A stretch of DNA of 64,000 bases, taken from contig CAJTHM010000003.1 of assembly GCA_910576125.1 (NCBI GenBank), forward strand, positions 1 to 64,000. The letters run 5' to 3'. This document shows positions 43,543 through 51,884 of the stretch, one piece after another. The position numbers and the translations under genes were made by a program. Origin of the DNA: Lachnospiraceae bacterium (GTDB taxonomy: Bacteria > Bacillota > Clostridia > Lachnospirales > Lachnospiraceae). Each line of letters begins with the position of its first letter. The stretch's first letter is position 1. The notes beneath the pieces are model-generated. The model did no database searches. It was not told the origin of the DNA and worked only from the letters and a program-made list of their open reading frames with translations.

Positions 43543-43818
43543 TCAGGCATTGTCCGTGCTGTGCCAGGCTTGGCATTGCTCAATCCGGGCTCCATGGGGC
43601 GTATCGCCGTGTTCCGGGTCGCAGGAATAGTCGGTCAGCATGTCGCAGGGGATGTCCGGGCATTGTCCGCAGTGCAGGAAGCCTTTCTCCTGGCAGCATT
43701 TGGCTACGAGGCATTCCCCGTGAAAAGGGTGTCCCTCTGTCTCGATACAGCTGCCGCAGTTGCATGTCTCCTTGTATCCGCACCCGGTGCAGTGCAGTCC
43801 GCATCTTGAATCAACCAT
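43543..43818 (-). CDS. DUF3795 cysteine-rich protein
   Basis: 91-residue protein with about twelve cysteines in CxxC-like spacing (CGLHCTGCGYKETCNCGSC, CCQEKGFLHCGQCPDIPC). This fits DUF3795, a small predicted metal-binding family of anaerobes of unknown function. The start at 43818 is eight bases after GGAGG; an in-frame ATG 33 bases upstream is less well placed. Monocistronic. The gap to 43922 holds nothing. Confidence 0.8.
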   Translation of the reverse strand: MVDSRCGLHCTGCGYKETCNCGSCIETEGHPFHGECLVAKCCQEKGFLHCGQCPDIPCDMLTDYSCDPEHGDTPHGARIEQCQAWHSTDNA

Positions 43819-43921
43819 GTTCGTTACCTCCGTTTCTTGTCTCATATCCACTTGGAACTGGCACTTATCATAACATTTGAAACATGACAGCTGTATGTCA
43901 TGTTGCGGGAAAAATTTGTGT

Positions 43922-44090
43922 TCAGTATAAATCCCGGGCGGCGTCCAGTTCGGCTTTCATCCGCTCCACCATCTCCGGCGGCCCCAGGACTTTCACTTTT
44001 CTGCCGAAGTGCAGGAACCATTCCACGGCCTGTTCCCGGGTGGTGAAGCCCCATTCCGCATAGAGCCTGCCGTCTTCCTGCGGGTCAACG
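43922..44090 (-). pseudogene. WYL-domain regulator, C-terminal fragment
   Basis: On the minus strand the frame ending TGA at 43922 encodes LYAEWGFTTREQAVEWFLHF, then GRKVKVLGPPEMVERM and a short tail. This is the WCX-type C-terminus of YafY-like WYL regulators. Its 5' part is gone: it is fused directly to the interior of the upstream ABC permease gene, in another frame. Confidence 0.65.
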
Positions 44091-44796
44091 CCGCGATAAA
44101 AGCGGACAAAAGGACAATCAGGAACAGGGAAAGCAGCTGCGCCGGCGCGATCCGCATGCAGACCAACGCTGTCAGGACAGTGGACAGCGTCCCGCCCAGG
44201 AACCCCAGAAGCATTTTTTGCACCATATAGGTCCCGGCTGTCATGGGGAGTATCCGGTTGATAAAGATAATTCCGTCTTCTTTTTCGGTGATGATGTTCA
44301 TGGCGTTGAAGGTGCATCCCATGAACATGGCCGTGACCAAAGTTATCACGATCAGCAGGGACTTCAGGCCCTCGTTTTCAGTGGACGCCGGATGGATGGC
44401 GGTGGGGTAACAGGCTTCTTTTGCCCGGTTGTCATAGAGCCGGGGCAGGGTGTCGGCTGTCACCCGGGTCACTTCCAGTTCGTCGCCGGACAGGAACGTG
44501 CGGATGCCCTCCCCTGCTTCCAGCACGCCTATCATCTGGGTGGACGGCTCGTTGACCGCTTCCCGGAGGGCTTGTTCCGTGCCGTACCGGGTGACGGTTC
44601 CGCTCGCCTGGAGCCAGGCAGCCGCCTCCTGGGAAATCTGGCCTTCCAGGACGCCGAAAGAGGTCTCCCCCAGGGAATCGAAATCCACGCCGGAAAGCAG
44701 GTTGATGGCCAGACCCACCACGATTGGCAGCAGAAAGGTCAGAAGGCACAATTTGTCCCGCCGGATGCTTTTCAGCTGATATTTTAAGCTTTTCAT
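43993..44796 (-). pseudogene. ABC-2 type permease, 3' truncated
   Basis: The first ~235 residues are a normal ABC-2 permease: one N-terminal membrane segment (LCLLTFLLPIVVGLAINLL), a large outer loop to about 145, then three membrane segments (LIVITLVTAMFMGC, MVQKMLLGFLGGTL, LLSLFLIVLLSAFI). From about 44090 the frame reads WYL-gene DNA out of frame (TRRKTAGSMRNGASPPG...) and the last helices are lost. The product is probably unstable. It would have been the second permease of the exporter operon. Confidence 0.8.
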
Positions 44797-44889
44797 CTAT
44801 ATTCCTCCTAGCGCCTATGGGCGCGTACCAGTCTTTTTTCAGTACATGATAATATTTTGGTTACGTCACAGCTTCCGGATGCTGCCGCC

Positions 44890-45885
44890 CTATCCCTCCC
44901 TGGCCATTTCCCGGGTCAGCGTCCGGTGGGCGAGAAGGAACAGCAGGAGAATCGTCCCCGGACAGGCGGCATAGTAGGGCAATTTGGTGTTGGGAGCCAA
45001 AAAATACGCGTCTTTCATGGCCGTGAACAGATGGTACATGGGATGGAAGTCGATCCAGCCCCCTGAGACGCCGGTCTGGCCTGCCAGGAATACAGGCGTG
45101 GTGATAAAAACGGCAAGGACCAGGTAGAGCAGGGAAAACTGCTTGAAGTCCGGCAGCCTTACCGCGCAGAAAAAGCCGATCAGCGCCATGATCAGGGACA
45201 GGATGCCCGCCTGGAGCAGCACGGCCGGCAGAACCGCGGCGCCCGGCCCCAGGCCCAGATTGATCACTGTCAGCAGCGCCGCAAAGGCCAAATCCGATAC
45301 CAGGAACACGGACAGCTTCGACAGGATGAACATCGTCCTGTTCACCGGAAGGATGCCGTGCACCCGGATGACGCCCATCTGCTTTTCCTTGAACAGCAGG
45401 GAGGCGAGACCCAGGAAGCCCACCGCCGACAGCTCGAAGAACAGGAATTCCGCGGTGATTTCCCGACGGTTCTTCATCTCCCTGCTGTTAGAGCCGATTA
45501 CTTCTGCCTGTCCCTCCGTATTTCCCTCAAGCACTGCCTGCGCCCAGATGGTGCGGTAATGGTCGGCGGTGCCGGCGCCGGAGGAGAGCAGGTAGAATTC
45601 CGGCGTCCCGGAGGACAGGTCGATGCCCACGGAATACCTGTCCCCGCAGGCGGCCTCCAGGGCTTTTCTGCCGTCCACTACAGTTATGTAGTCGGACGCT
45701 GCGGTCCGGCGGCCCTGGGGATCCAACAGATAGACCGGATAGATTGCCTGGTCCACTTTCGCGTACACGAAATGGATATAGCAGGAGTAAAGGACAAGGG
45801 AGCCAAGCACCAGAAGGAAGAACCTGCCTGACAGCATGAGCCGGAAGTCCTTTTTCAATAATTGGGTGAATCCTCGATTCATCAC
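44890..45885 (-). CDS. ABC-2 type transporter permease
   Basis: 331-residue membrane protein. The first membrane segment is at about residues 20-40 (FFLLVLGSLVLYSCYIHFVY), an outer loop runs to about 150, and five further segments follow, ending LLLFLLAHRTLTREMAREG. It overlaps the ATPase stop by four bases (ATGA), so the pair are coupled. It exports an unknown substrate; ABC-2 exporters of this layout include antibiotic-peptide immunity and lipid exporters. Its presumed partner permease just downstream is truncated, so the exporter may no longer be complete. Confidence 0.82.
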   Translation of the reverse strand: MMNRGFTQLLKKDFRLMLSGRFFLLVLGSLVLYSCYIHFVYAKVDQAIYPVYLLDPQGRRTAASDYITVVDGRKALEAACGDRYSVGIDLSSGTPEFYLLSSGAGTADHYRTIWAQAVLEGNTEGQAEVIGSNSREMKNRREITAEFLFFELSAVGFLGLASLLFKEKQMGVIRVHGILPVNRTMFILSKLSVFLVSDLAFAALLTVINLGLGPGAAVLPAVLLQAGILSLIMALIGFFCAVRLPDFKQFSLLYLVLAVFITTPVFLAGQTGVSGGWIDFHPMYHLFTAMKDAYFLAPNTKLPYYAACPGTILLLFLLAHRTLTREMAREG

Positions 45886-46730
45886 GTCAGCCTCCTTCCT
45901 GTATACTGGATGAAGATATCCTCCAGAGTGGGCTCCTGGGAGTGGATGCTGATGATTTCGTCATAGGCAAAGGGGATGCCGCCTTTCAGCTCCGGAGCCG
46001 TGATCGTCGCTTCCCGTCGCTTACCCTGGTACAGATAGGACACCGCGATGCTGCGGTTGCTGTTGCGCTCTTTCAGGTTCCGGGGCGTGTCCAGGGCCGC
46101 GATATTCCCATTGGAGAGAAATGCCACTCTGTCGCAGAGCAGGTCGGCGTCCAGCATATTGTGGGTGGTGACGAATATGGTCGTCCCTTTCTTGCGCTCC
46201 TTTTCGATGATCTTGCGGAAGAGCACGGCTCCAGTGGGGTCCAGGCCGCTGATGGGCTCGTCCAGGAACAGGAGCCTGGGGTTGCTGATCAGGGCCCTGG
46301 CCATGCTGACCCGCTGCCGCATGCCCTTGGAATGAGAGGAAACAGGCTTCCGCAGGAAATCCCGCTTGAATTCCAGCTCCTCCAGTAGCTCCTCCGGATC
46401 CCGCAGCTGCTCTTTGGGATAGAAAGAAGCGAAATAACGTAGATTGTCAAGGGCGCTTAAATTGGTATACAGATAGGGGAACTCGAACAGGACGCCGATT
46501 TTCCGGAAAAATTCCTGTGTATGGGCGCTCCTTAAGTCCTTTCCGAAGAGGGTCACGCTGCCGCCATGGCCTTTCAGGATGCTCGTGAGTATCTTTTGGG
46601 TGGTGGACTTCCCGGAACCGTTGGGCCCCAGGAAGCCGAAGATTTCTCCGTCCCCTACGGTGAAGTTCAGGCCGTGCAGCGCCTCCTTGTCTTTCCCGTA
46701 GGAAAAAGTCAGGTCTTTTACTTCGATCAT
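45882..46730 (-). CDS. ABC-2 type transporter ATP-binding protein
   Basis: 282-residue ATPase. Walker A is FLGPNGSGKSTTQKIL (about residues 34-49), the signature is SHSKGMRQRVSMARAL, Walker B is LLFLDEPISGLDPTG, and the H-loop is VTTHNM. The signature SKGMRQ is typical of ABC-2 (CcmA-like) exporters. The C-terminal extension ends LEDIFIQYTGRRLT. The ATG overlaps the stop of the preceding small membrane protein by four bases. The substrate is unknown. Confidence 0.93.
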   Translation of the reverse strand: MIEVKDLTFSYGKDKEALHGLNFTVGDGEIFGFLGPNGSGKSTTQKILTSILKGHGGSVTLFGKDLRSAHTQEFFRKIGVLFEFPYLYTNLSALDNLRYFASFYPKEQLRDPEELLEELEFKRDFLRKPVSSHSKGMRQRVSMARALISNPRLLFLDEPISGLDPTGAVLFRKIIEKERKKGTTIFVTTHNMLDADLLCDRVAFLSNGNIAALDTPRNLKERNSNRSIAVSYLYQGKRREATITAPELKGGIPFAYDEIISIHSQEPTLEDIFIQYTGRRLT

Positions 46731-46879
46731 TCCTCATCCCCCCATTTCCCGCGCTGTTCTTTCTTCTTGCTCTTTTCCTGCCTGGCCCACCATTTCATGA
46801 ACTTCACTTTGCAGGGCACAGAGATCGCCAGGACTGCCAGGATCACGAGCCACCAGTACCATTCCAGACCTAAAAACAT
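46727..46879 (-). CDS. 50-aa single-span membrane protein coupled to the ABC ATPase
   Basis: 50 residues with one membrane segment at about 6-23 (EWYWWLVILAVLAISVP), then a positively charged cytoplasmic tail ending KWGDEE. The ATG is eight bases after AAGGAGAT, a strong site. The stop overlaps the ATPase start (ATGA), so it is translated in the same operon. Unknown family; likely an accessory or regulatory subunit of the exporter. It is too short for most gene finders. Confidence 0.7.
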   Translation of the reverse strand: MFLGLEWYWWLVILAVLAISVPCKVKFMKWWARQEKSKKKEQRGKWGDEE

Positions 46880-47104
46880 AAGCGTTATCTCCTTCTTTTT
46901 GTTGCCGCAGTGCCCGTCCGCTCCCTGGGGTTCCAGGCGCTTTCGTTTGGCTTGCCTTCCGGAACCGCGCCTGCTCTGGATGGATTCTGGCTGCAATCGC
47001 GCTTGCGGTTCTTTCGGCTGCGTTCCTGTCCATGGACCTTTTCGGAGGGGTTCGGATTGCTGTTGTCTTAAGGGTGTTCCCTCTTGATGGGATAAGGATA
47101 AAGG

Positions 47105-47148
47105 AGCGGGTTGAAGTCGGTGTGAGGTCGGTGTGAAGTTTGGGTGAA
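47105..47148. promoter_or_regulatory. four 11-bp direct repeats upstream of the ABC operon
   Basis: Four consecutive 11-mers: AGCGGGTTGAA, GTCGGTGTGAG, GTCGGTGTGAA and GTTTGGGTGAA. The 11-bp period and weakly conserved outer copies are typical of OmpR/PhoB-family response-regulator binding sites. They lie about 230 bp upstream of the minus-strand small protein and its ABC genes. No clear -10 or -35 was found next to them. Confidence 0.5.
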
Positions 47149-47244
47149 ATTTTTGGCTTGATGAAAAATTCGGCTTCCTGCCTTTGCCCTTTGAAAAAGT
47201 AGTGGACGCTTTGGCGAAGCTGTGGTAAAATGAAACGAAAGTAG

Positions 47245-48198
47245 GTGAGGACGGTGGACGGAGAAACGACAATCGCGCAAGGGCTGCACGTCACGGACGA
47301 CAGTGGGGGCTACGATGCCGCCTGCAAACGTGTTCTGTCTGAAAAGGTAATTCTGGCGCGGATTATGAAATCCTGTCTGGAAGAATACAAGGACTGCGAT
47401 GTCAATGACATTGCCGAGAAGTATATAGAAGGCCAACCCCAGGTGTCTGCCGTTCCGGTGCTGCCGGACGAGGGCGGTACCATCATCAGCGGCATGGACA
47501 CCGAGGACAAATCGGTGCGCGAAGGGACGGTCACCTATGACATTCGTTTCCGTGGCATCGTCCCAGGCTCCGAGGAAGGGATTGCCCTCATCGTCAACGT
47601 AGAGGCGCAGAACGATTTTTATCCCGGCTATCCGCTGATAAAGCGCGGCATATACTATTGTTGTCGTATGATTTCTTCCCAGCATGGGAGGGAGTTCACT
47701 GGCTCTCACTACGAGAAAATCAAAAAGGTCTATTCCATCTGGATTTGTATGAATCCGCCAAAGGTTCGGGAGAACACCATAACCCGATATCGGCTGTTGG
47801 AGGAGCACCTGGTAGGCGACGCCACGGAACCGGTCAGGAATTATGATTTGTTGTCCATCATCATGCTATGTCTTGGCGGGTCGGATGGGGAAAACTATGA
47901 CGGCGTACTGCGAATGCTGGACGTGCTTCTCTCCAATGAAACCAGCGAGGCGGAGAAGCGGAAAATCTTGCAGGACGATTACGGCATACAAATGACGCAG
48001 ACGATGGAAAGGGAGGTGTCGGTCATGTGCAATCTGGGCAAGGGTGTTGAGGAAAGGGGCGTTGCAAAAGGGATTTTGGTCTCTATTAAAAACCTTATGG
48101 AAACAATGAACCTGACCATTGAGCAGGCTATGGCGGCGCTGAAAGTCCCGGAGAACGAACGGCAAAAGTATATGGACATGCTGGAACGGCAATTATGA
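47245..48198 (+). CDS. Rpn-family PD-(D/E)XK nuclease/putative transposase
   Basis: 317-residue protein of the Rpn/PDDEXK-transposase-like family. The catalytic core is VTYDIRFRGIVPG (Asp99) followed by IALIVNVEAQNDFYPGYPL (Glu120 and Gln122), the D-(x)n-ExQ variant of the motif. The C-terminal half is helical with a late MNLTIEQAMAALKVPENER motif. Rpn proteins promote recombination by DNA cleavage in trans; their cellular role is debated. Start is a GTG (47245 or 47254). Length is full for the family. It is flanked by mobile-element debris. Confidence 0.82.
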   Translation: MRTVDGETTIAQGLHVTDDSGGYDAACKRVLSEKVILARIMKSCLEEYKDCDVNDIAEKYIEGQPQVSAVPVLPDEGGTIISGMDTEDKSVREGTVTYDIRFRGIVPGSEEGIALIVNVEAQNDFYPGYPLIKRGIYYCCRMISSQHGREFTGSHYEKIKKVYSIWICMNPPKVRENTITRYRLLEEHLVGDATEPVRNYDLLSIIMLCLGGSDGENYDGVLRMLDVLLSNETSEAEKRKILQDDYGIQMTQTMEREVSVMCNLGKGVEERGVAKGILVSIKNLMETMNLTIEQAMAALKVPENERQKYMDMLERQL

Positions 48199-48432
48199 AA
48201 ACGCCATGGACTATTATTGTCCCTGGCGCTTTGCTCATGTGAGATAATTTTGCCGTTCCCTATCCGGCTGACTGCCGGACGGGTCGGGCTTTAGTCAGGC
48301 AACTTTACCTTGCCGACTATATCGAGGGCATTGTGTCACGCAAAGCACAGGCGGGGAAATCGGGATATTTGATGATAGATAATCAACAGATGCAAACAGA
48401 GTTTGTTTATAAGTACTGGGTAACTATGTTTA

Positions 48433-48457
48433 GATTATATCCGTGAATATTTCAAAG
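48433..48457 (+). repeat. 25-bp direct repeat, left copy
   Basis: GATTATATCCGTGAATATTT plus CAAAG, identical to 50463-50487. Both copies lie in AT-rich debris, 2,030 bp apart. See the right copy. Confidence 0.85.
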
Positions 48458-48537
48458 AAGGGGGTTGATAGCGTGTGAATGATGACGCGTTAGTGGAGCA
48501 GATAAGGCTTCCATGTCCTCGTTGGTGACGGGGTGAA

Positions 48538-48735
48538 GCCTTTGGGGATTCCCTGTTCCTGCTGGACAGGTATTTCCTCTCTGTCCCTGCGCTTGAAATG
48601 CTGGACGCCCTTAACGGCAGCGGGGACGTGCATATGGAGATCGTTTTAGGCCAAAAGCCGGAATTACGCATAACACGAATAATTCAGGAGTGGCAGGAAG
48701 AACCAGATGATCAATGGGATTCTCTGGTTTCATAA
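48538..48735 (+). pseudogene. DDE-type transposase, internal/C-terminal fragment
   Basis: Open stretch of 65 codons with the pattern GDSLFLLDRYFLSVPALEML, typical of the middle of IS4/IS701-like transposases, ending in TAA at 48733. No start and no inverted repeats were found; it is a scrap. The 48199-48430 gap holds another short unidentified coding scrap. Confidence 0.45.
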
Positions 48736-48894
48736 TGGTACAAACTTTCAACTCACAAGTATTAGACCGCTAAACTGGAATTATTGCTTTGGAAAAACAA
48801 GCATACAGTTCTCTAAATCATCGGTGTAAATTCCCATTAACGGTCCAGGCTGTCCGTCCTCTGTATCTCCAGATAATTCAGATGTCGGAATTAT

Positions 48895-49449
48895 GTGGAA
48901 ATCCAACGAGCCGATAAAGGAGCCGGGAGAAAAAGGGCAAGGTATAATTCCAGCATGATGGACGCAACCCTTTTGAAGAAAGGTGATGATTTTGACAATC
49001 TTCCAGAAACATGGATTGTGTTCATCACAGAAAATGATGTGATAGGAAAAGGGCTGCCGCTCTATCCGATTGAGAGGTGCTTCTTAGGAACCGGTGAAAG
49101 ATTTGAGGACGGTTCACATATACTGTATGTAAACGGTGCCTATCGTGGAGATACGCCAATCGGAAAACTCATGCATGATTTTTCATGTACTAATGCGGCA
49201 GATATGTATTATGGGACACTGGCAGACAGAGTTCGTTTTTTCAAGGAAAGTAAGGAGGGCATTTTAATCATGTGCAAAGTCATGGAGGATATGAGAAAAG
49301 AATCTTTACAAGAGGGTGTAAAAGAAGGGGCAATAAATACTGCTAAAAGAATGTTGGCAGATGGAATGCTGACACTTGAAAAAATTGCGGAATATGCAGG
49401 ACTTCCTCTTGACGAAGTAAAACAACTGAAAGCTGATAGAAGTGCATAG
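48895..49449 (+). pseudogene. Rpn/PD-(D/E)XK nuclease, N-terminally truncated
   Basis: 184 residues resembling the second half of a PD-(D/E)XK transposase-like nuclease. It opens inside the catalytic strand (EIQRADKGAGRKRARYNSSM, with the Glu and Gln of the ExQ motif) and continues IVFITENDVIGKGLPLYPIER. The N-terminal part with the first catalytic Asp is missing, and the GTG at 48895 lacks a good ribosome site. It may still be translated as a truncated protein. Low GC relative to flanking chromosomal genes. Confidence 0.6.
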
Positions 49450-49479
49450 ACAAAACTGCAGGCCGGGAATCTAAAGACA

Positions 49480-49634
49480 GGTTCCCGGTCTATAATTTTT
49501 ACGATTATGGCTTCCAGTGTCCTTGAAAGCTCGCCCTGCAAAGCGGCGGCCTTCTCTTTCAGTTCCTTTTGCTCGGATTCGTAGTCTGCCGAAAGCTCCG
49601 TGAAACGCTCGTCTGATATGCGCTTGGTCACCAT
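49480..49634 (-). pseudogene. large serine recombinase fragment
   Basis: On the minus strand the segment KRISDERFTELSADYESEQK and the following Glu/Lys-rich helix resemble the C-terminal coiled coil of Tn4451/TnpX-type serine recombinases. Catalytic and start regions are absent. On the opposite strand, 49640-49800 ends with EYAKLTAKRKTLSK, which recalls a relaxase C-terminus. Both are scraps of an integrative element. Confidence 0.5.
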
Positions 49635-49794
49635 TCCTTGAAAAACTGTAATGACCGACCGTACCCGCCGCATACTGGACGGGCAGGCCGCCCAGAACGC
49701 CGCCACAGCCCCCGCACAGGGCTGGAGTCCCGACAAAGGCATGGAAAACAGAGTATGCCAAACTGACCGCCAAGAGGAAAACGCTCAGTAAGTG

Positions 49795-50226
49795 TTATAA
49801 ATCTCGTTCAACAGAATTGACATGCTGGATATAGTTTTCAAAATTTATATCCTCGTCTCCTACAACATAAAACGAAAAAGAATGTCCCTCTGTACAGACT
49901 ATACAGGCAATCATTATATAACCATCAGTTGTTATGCTTTTGTATATATGTGCAAGAAAGCCTTCTGGATAGTATTTAGAAAAGTGCTTGCATTCCTCAG
50001 CTCCCTGTAAGTTTAAAGCCTGCAAAACGATTGAAGATACCGTTTCTGCACTTGCTATTTCCCCTGTTTCCGGTCTTACAAAATTAAAAGTTGAAATATA
50101 GATATTAACCGTTTCTTCATCATCAAAAATTATTTGTCCGCTTTCCTTATCTACTGTCATTTTCCATTCTTGCGGAAGCTGAATATACCAACCGTCAATA
50201 TTATAACCTGTATATGCCCTGTCCAT
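49795..50226 (-). CDS. hypothetical protein, AT-rich, DUF3805-like
   Basis: 143-residue soluble protein, beta-rich with alternating hydrophobic strands (GWYIQLPQEWKMTVD, TVNIYISTFNFV, GYIMIACIVCTEGHSFSFYVV). The ATG at 50226 is eight bases after TTGGAGG. The sequence is much more AT-rich than its neighbours, a sign of transfer. It looks like a stress or conjugation-associated immunity-type protein of the DUF3805 kind, but the family call is uncertain. It lies within the mobile-element debris. The 50227-50587 gap holds degraded AT-rich coding scraps only. Confidence 0.5.
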   Translation of the reverse strand: MDRAYTGYNIDGWYIQLPQEWKMTVDKESGQIIFDDEETVNIYISTFNFVRPETGEIASAETVSSIVLQALNLQGAEECKHFSKYYPEGFLAHIYKSITTDGYIMIACIVCTEGHSFSFYVVGDEDINFENYIQHVNSVERDL

Positions 50227-50462
50227 CTGCATTTCCTCCAACAATAATTTATTGCCCTGAGTATAGCACATCTTTCCGCCGCAAACAATAGGCATTTATG
50301 TCCGTTCCGGTGCTTATTGGACTGCTTACAAGACCATGGCTGTGAACATAGTCATCCATGGCGGAATAGGCAGTTATGCCCTTTTCCACGATGCAGTCTG
50401 CAAATAATTTTAAAGGAGTTTTAATCATTTTGGGAAATTGATTCGTTATTATATATATAACG

Positions 50463-50487
50463 GATTATATCCGTGAATATTTCAAAG
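50463..50487 (+). repeat. 25-bp direct repeat, right copy
   Basis: Identical to 48433-48457. In the coding sense it reads DYIREYFK. The pair may be remnants of a duplicated gene or a recombination junction. The debris containing the truncated kinase end begins about 100 bp to the right. Confidence 0.85.
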
Positions 50488-50587
50488 CTATACAAGCGCT
50501 TTTGGAAATAATTTTGACGGATATAAAGTGATAAGGGATAGTCAGGAATATTCTCTTACTTTTGGCGGGGAACTTAACGATGAGAGT

Positions 50588-51247
50588 TTACAGCAAATCC
50601 ACAAAGTCAAAACGCTCCGGGCGCAGCTGTGCGGCCCCGTTTTCCAGCGCGGATAGATTCAGCAGGGTGGTGATCAGGCCGCTCATGCGCTCCGTCTCCC
50701 GGATGATGACCTGGTAGTAGGCCTGCCGCCTGGCTTCGTCCGGTTCGTCCTGCAGGCCCTCCGCATAAGCCCGGATGACGCTCAGGGGCGTCTTCATTTC
50801 ATGGGAGAGGCTGTCCGCCAGCTCTTTCCGCTCCGCCAGCAGGCGCTGCTTCTGCGCCACATCCTGTTCCAGCTTCCCGTTGGCCTCTTCCAGAGCCGCG
50901 AATGCCTGCTGCAGGCTTTCCGCCATTTGGTTCAGGCTTGCGGACAGCTCACCGAATTCATCCCCGGTATTCACGGCGCAGGGCGCGGAAAAGTCCAGCT
51001 GTGCCATCCGGCAGGCCGCCCGGTTCAGCCCGGAGACGGGCTCCGAGATGAACCGTCCCATCAGGCGGTCCACCCCCAGGACCAGAAGGGTGACGAACCC
51101 CAGCCACAGCAGCAGGGAGATGTCCGGGTGGACGGGCAGCCTGGTGGAGACCACATAGGAGATCACCAGGAGGACGCCGGCCAGCTTGGACACCAGGATG
51201 ATTTTATTCCGTATGCTTCGCATCGTAAAAGCGTTTCTCTTCTTCAT
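50588..51247 (-). pseudogene. sensor histidine kinase, truncated before the ATPase domain
   Basis: 219 residues: TM1 at about 17-34, a very short outer loop, TM2 at about 43-60, a HAMP-like linker (65-120), and the dimerisation helix with the phospho-acceptor in LADSLSHEMKTPLSVIRAYA (His149). The sequence ends FDFVDLL and then a stop, with the entire catalytic HATPase domain missing. The short outer loop is typical of intramembrane-sensing kinases of peptide-antibiotic systems. It overlaps the response-regulator stop by four bases. It cannot autophosphorylate; mobile debris lies immediately beyond the break. Confidence 0.88.
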
Positions 51248-51828
51248 GCCGTCACCTCGAATTTGTAGCCGGAGCGGATGAGGGTTACGATATAGCTTCC
51301 CGCGCTTCCCAATTTCTGCCGCAGGGTCTTGATATGGGTGTCCACGGTTCGGGTGGTCCCCTGGAATTCATATCCCCAGATCCGGTTCAGCAGCTGCTCC
51401 CTGGTGAACAGCTGCCCCGGGTTGGCCATGAAAAGGTGGAGCAGCTCATACTCCTTGTAGGTGAGGGCGGAGGAGCGGCGCAGCAGGGCGTTGGCCTTGG
51501 CCAGCAGCACTTTGGGGCTGAAGGGCTTTGTCATGTAGTCGTCCGCCCCCAGCTGATAGCCTTTGAGCTTGTCCTCCTCCCCGTCCCTGGCGGTCAGCAG
51601 GATGATGGGCAGGCCGCTCATTTCCCTTGCCATCTTGCAGACGCTGAAGCCGTCCAGGTGGGGCATCATGATATCCAGTATCATCAGATCCACGGGATTG
51701 CCCTTCAGCAGCATCAGCGCGTCCACGCCGTCCTCCGCCGTAAGGCAGCTGTGCCCGCCCCGGCGCATATATTCCGCAATGATTTCCTGCATGTTCTTTT
51801 CGTCTTCCACAATCAGAATGCTCGCCAT
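51244..51828 (-). CDS. OmpR/PhoB-family response regulator with shortened linker
   Basis: 194 residues. The receiver domain (1-115) has Asp52 in DLMILDIMMPHLDG, Thr80 in IILLTARDGEED, and Lys102 in MTKPFSP. The DNA-binding winged helix follows as LTYKEYELLHLFMANPGQLF and TVDTHIKTLRQKL. About 30 residues normally between receiver and winged helix (the first beta-strands of the effector domain) are absent, so LLRR joins straight to SSALTYKEY. The protein is shorter than the usual 220-235 and may not fold normally. The kinase gene follows with a 4-nt overlap. Confidence 0.85.
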   Translation of the reverse strand: MASILIVEDEKNMQEIIAEYMRRGGHSCLTAEDGVDALMLLKGNPVDLMILDIMMPHLDGFSVCKMAREMSGLPIILLTARDGEEDKLKGYQLGADDYMTKPFSPKVLLAKANALLRRSSALTYKEYELLHLFMANPGQLFTREQLLNRIWGYEFQGTTRTVDTHIKTLRQKLGSAGSYIVTLIRSGYKFEVTA

Positions 51829-51884
51829 GGGTTCTGCTTCCTTTCCTTGCCCGGTTTCGCTTTTTTGCCGCCTATGCCAAGTCC

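Noticed and set aside
46890..47095. Plus-strand hydrophobic frame (GWILAAIALAVLSAAFLSMD) upstream of the Rpn gene
   Set aside because: It has no start or ribosome site, stops at 47136 within the 11-bp repeats, and could be chance; I see no family.
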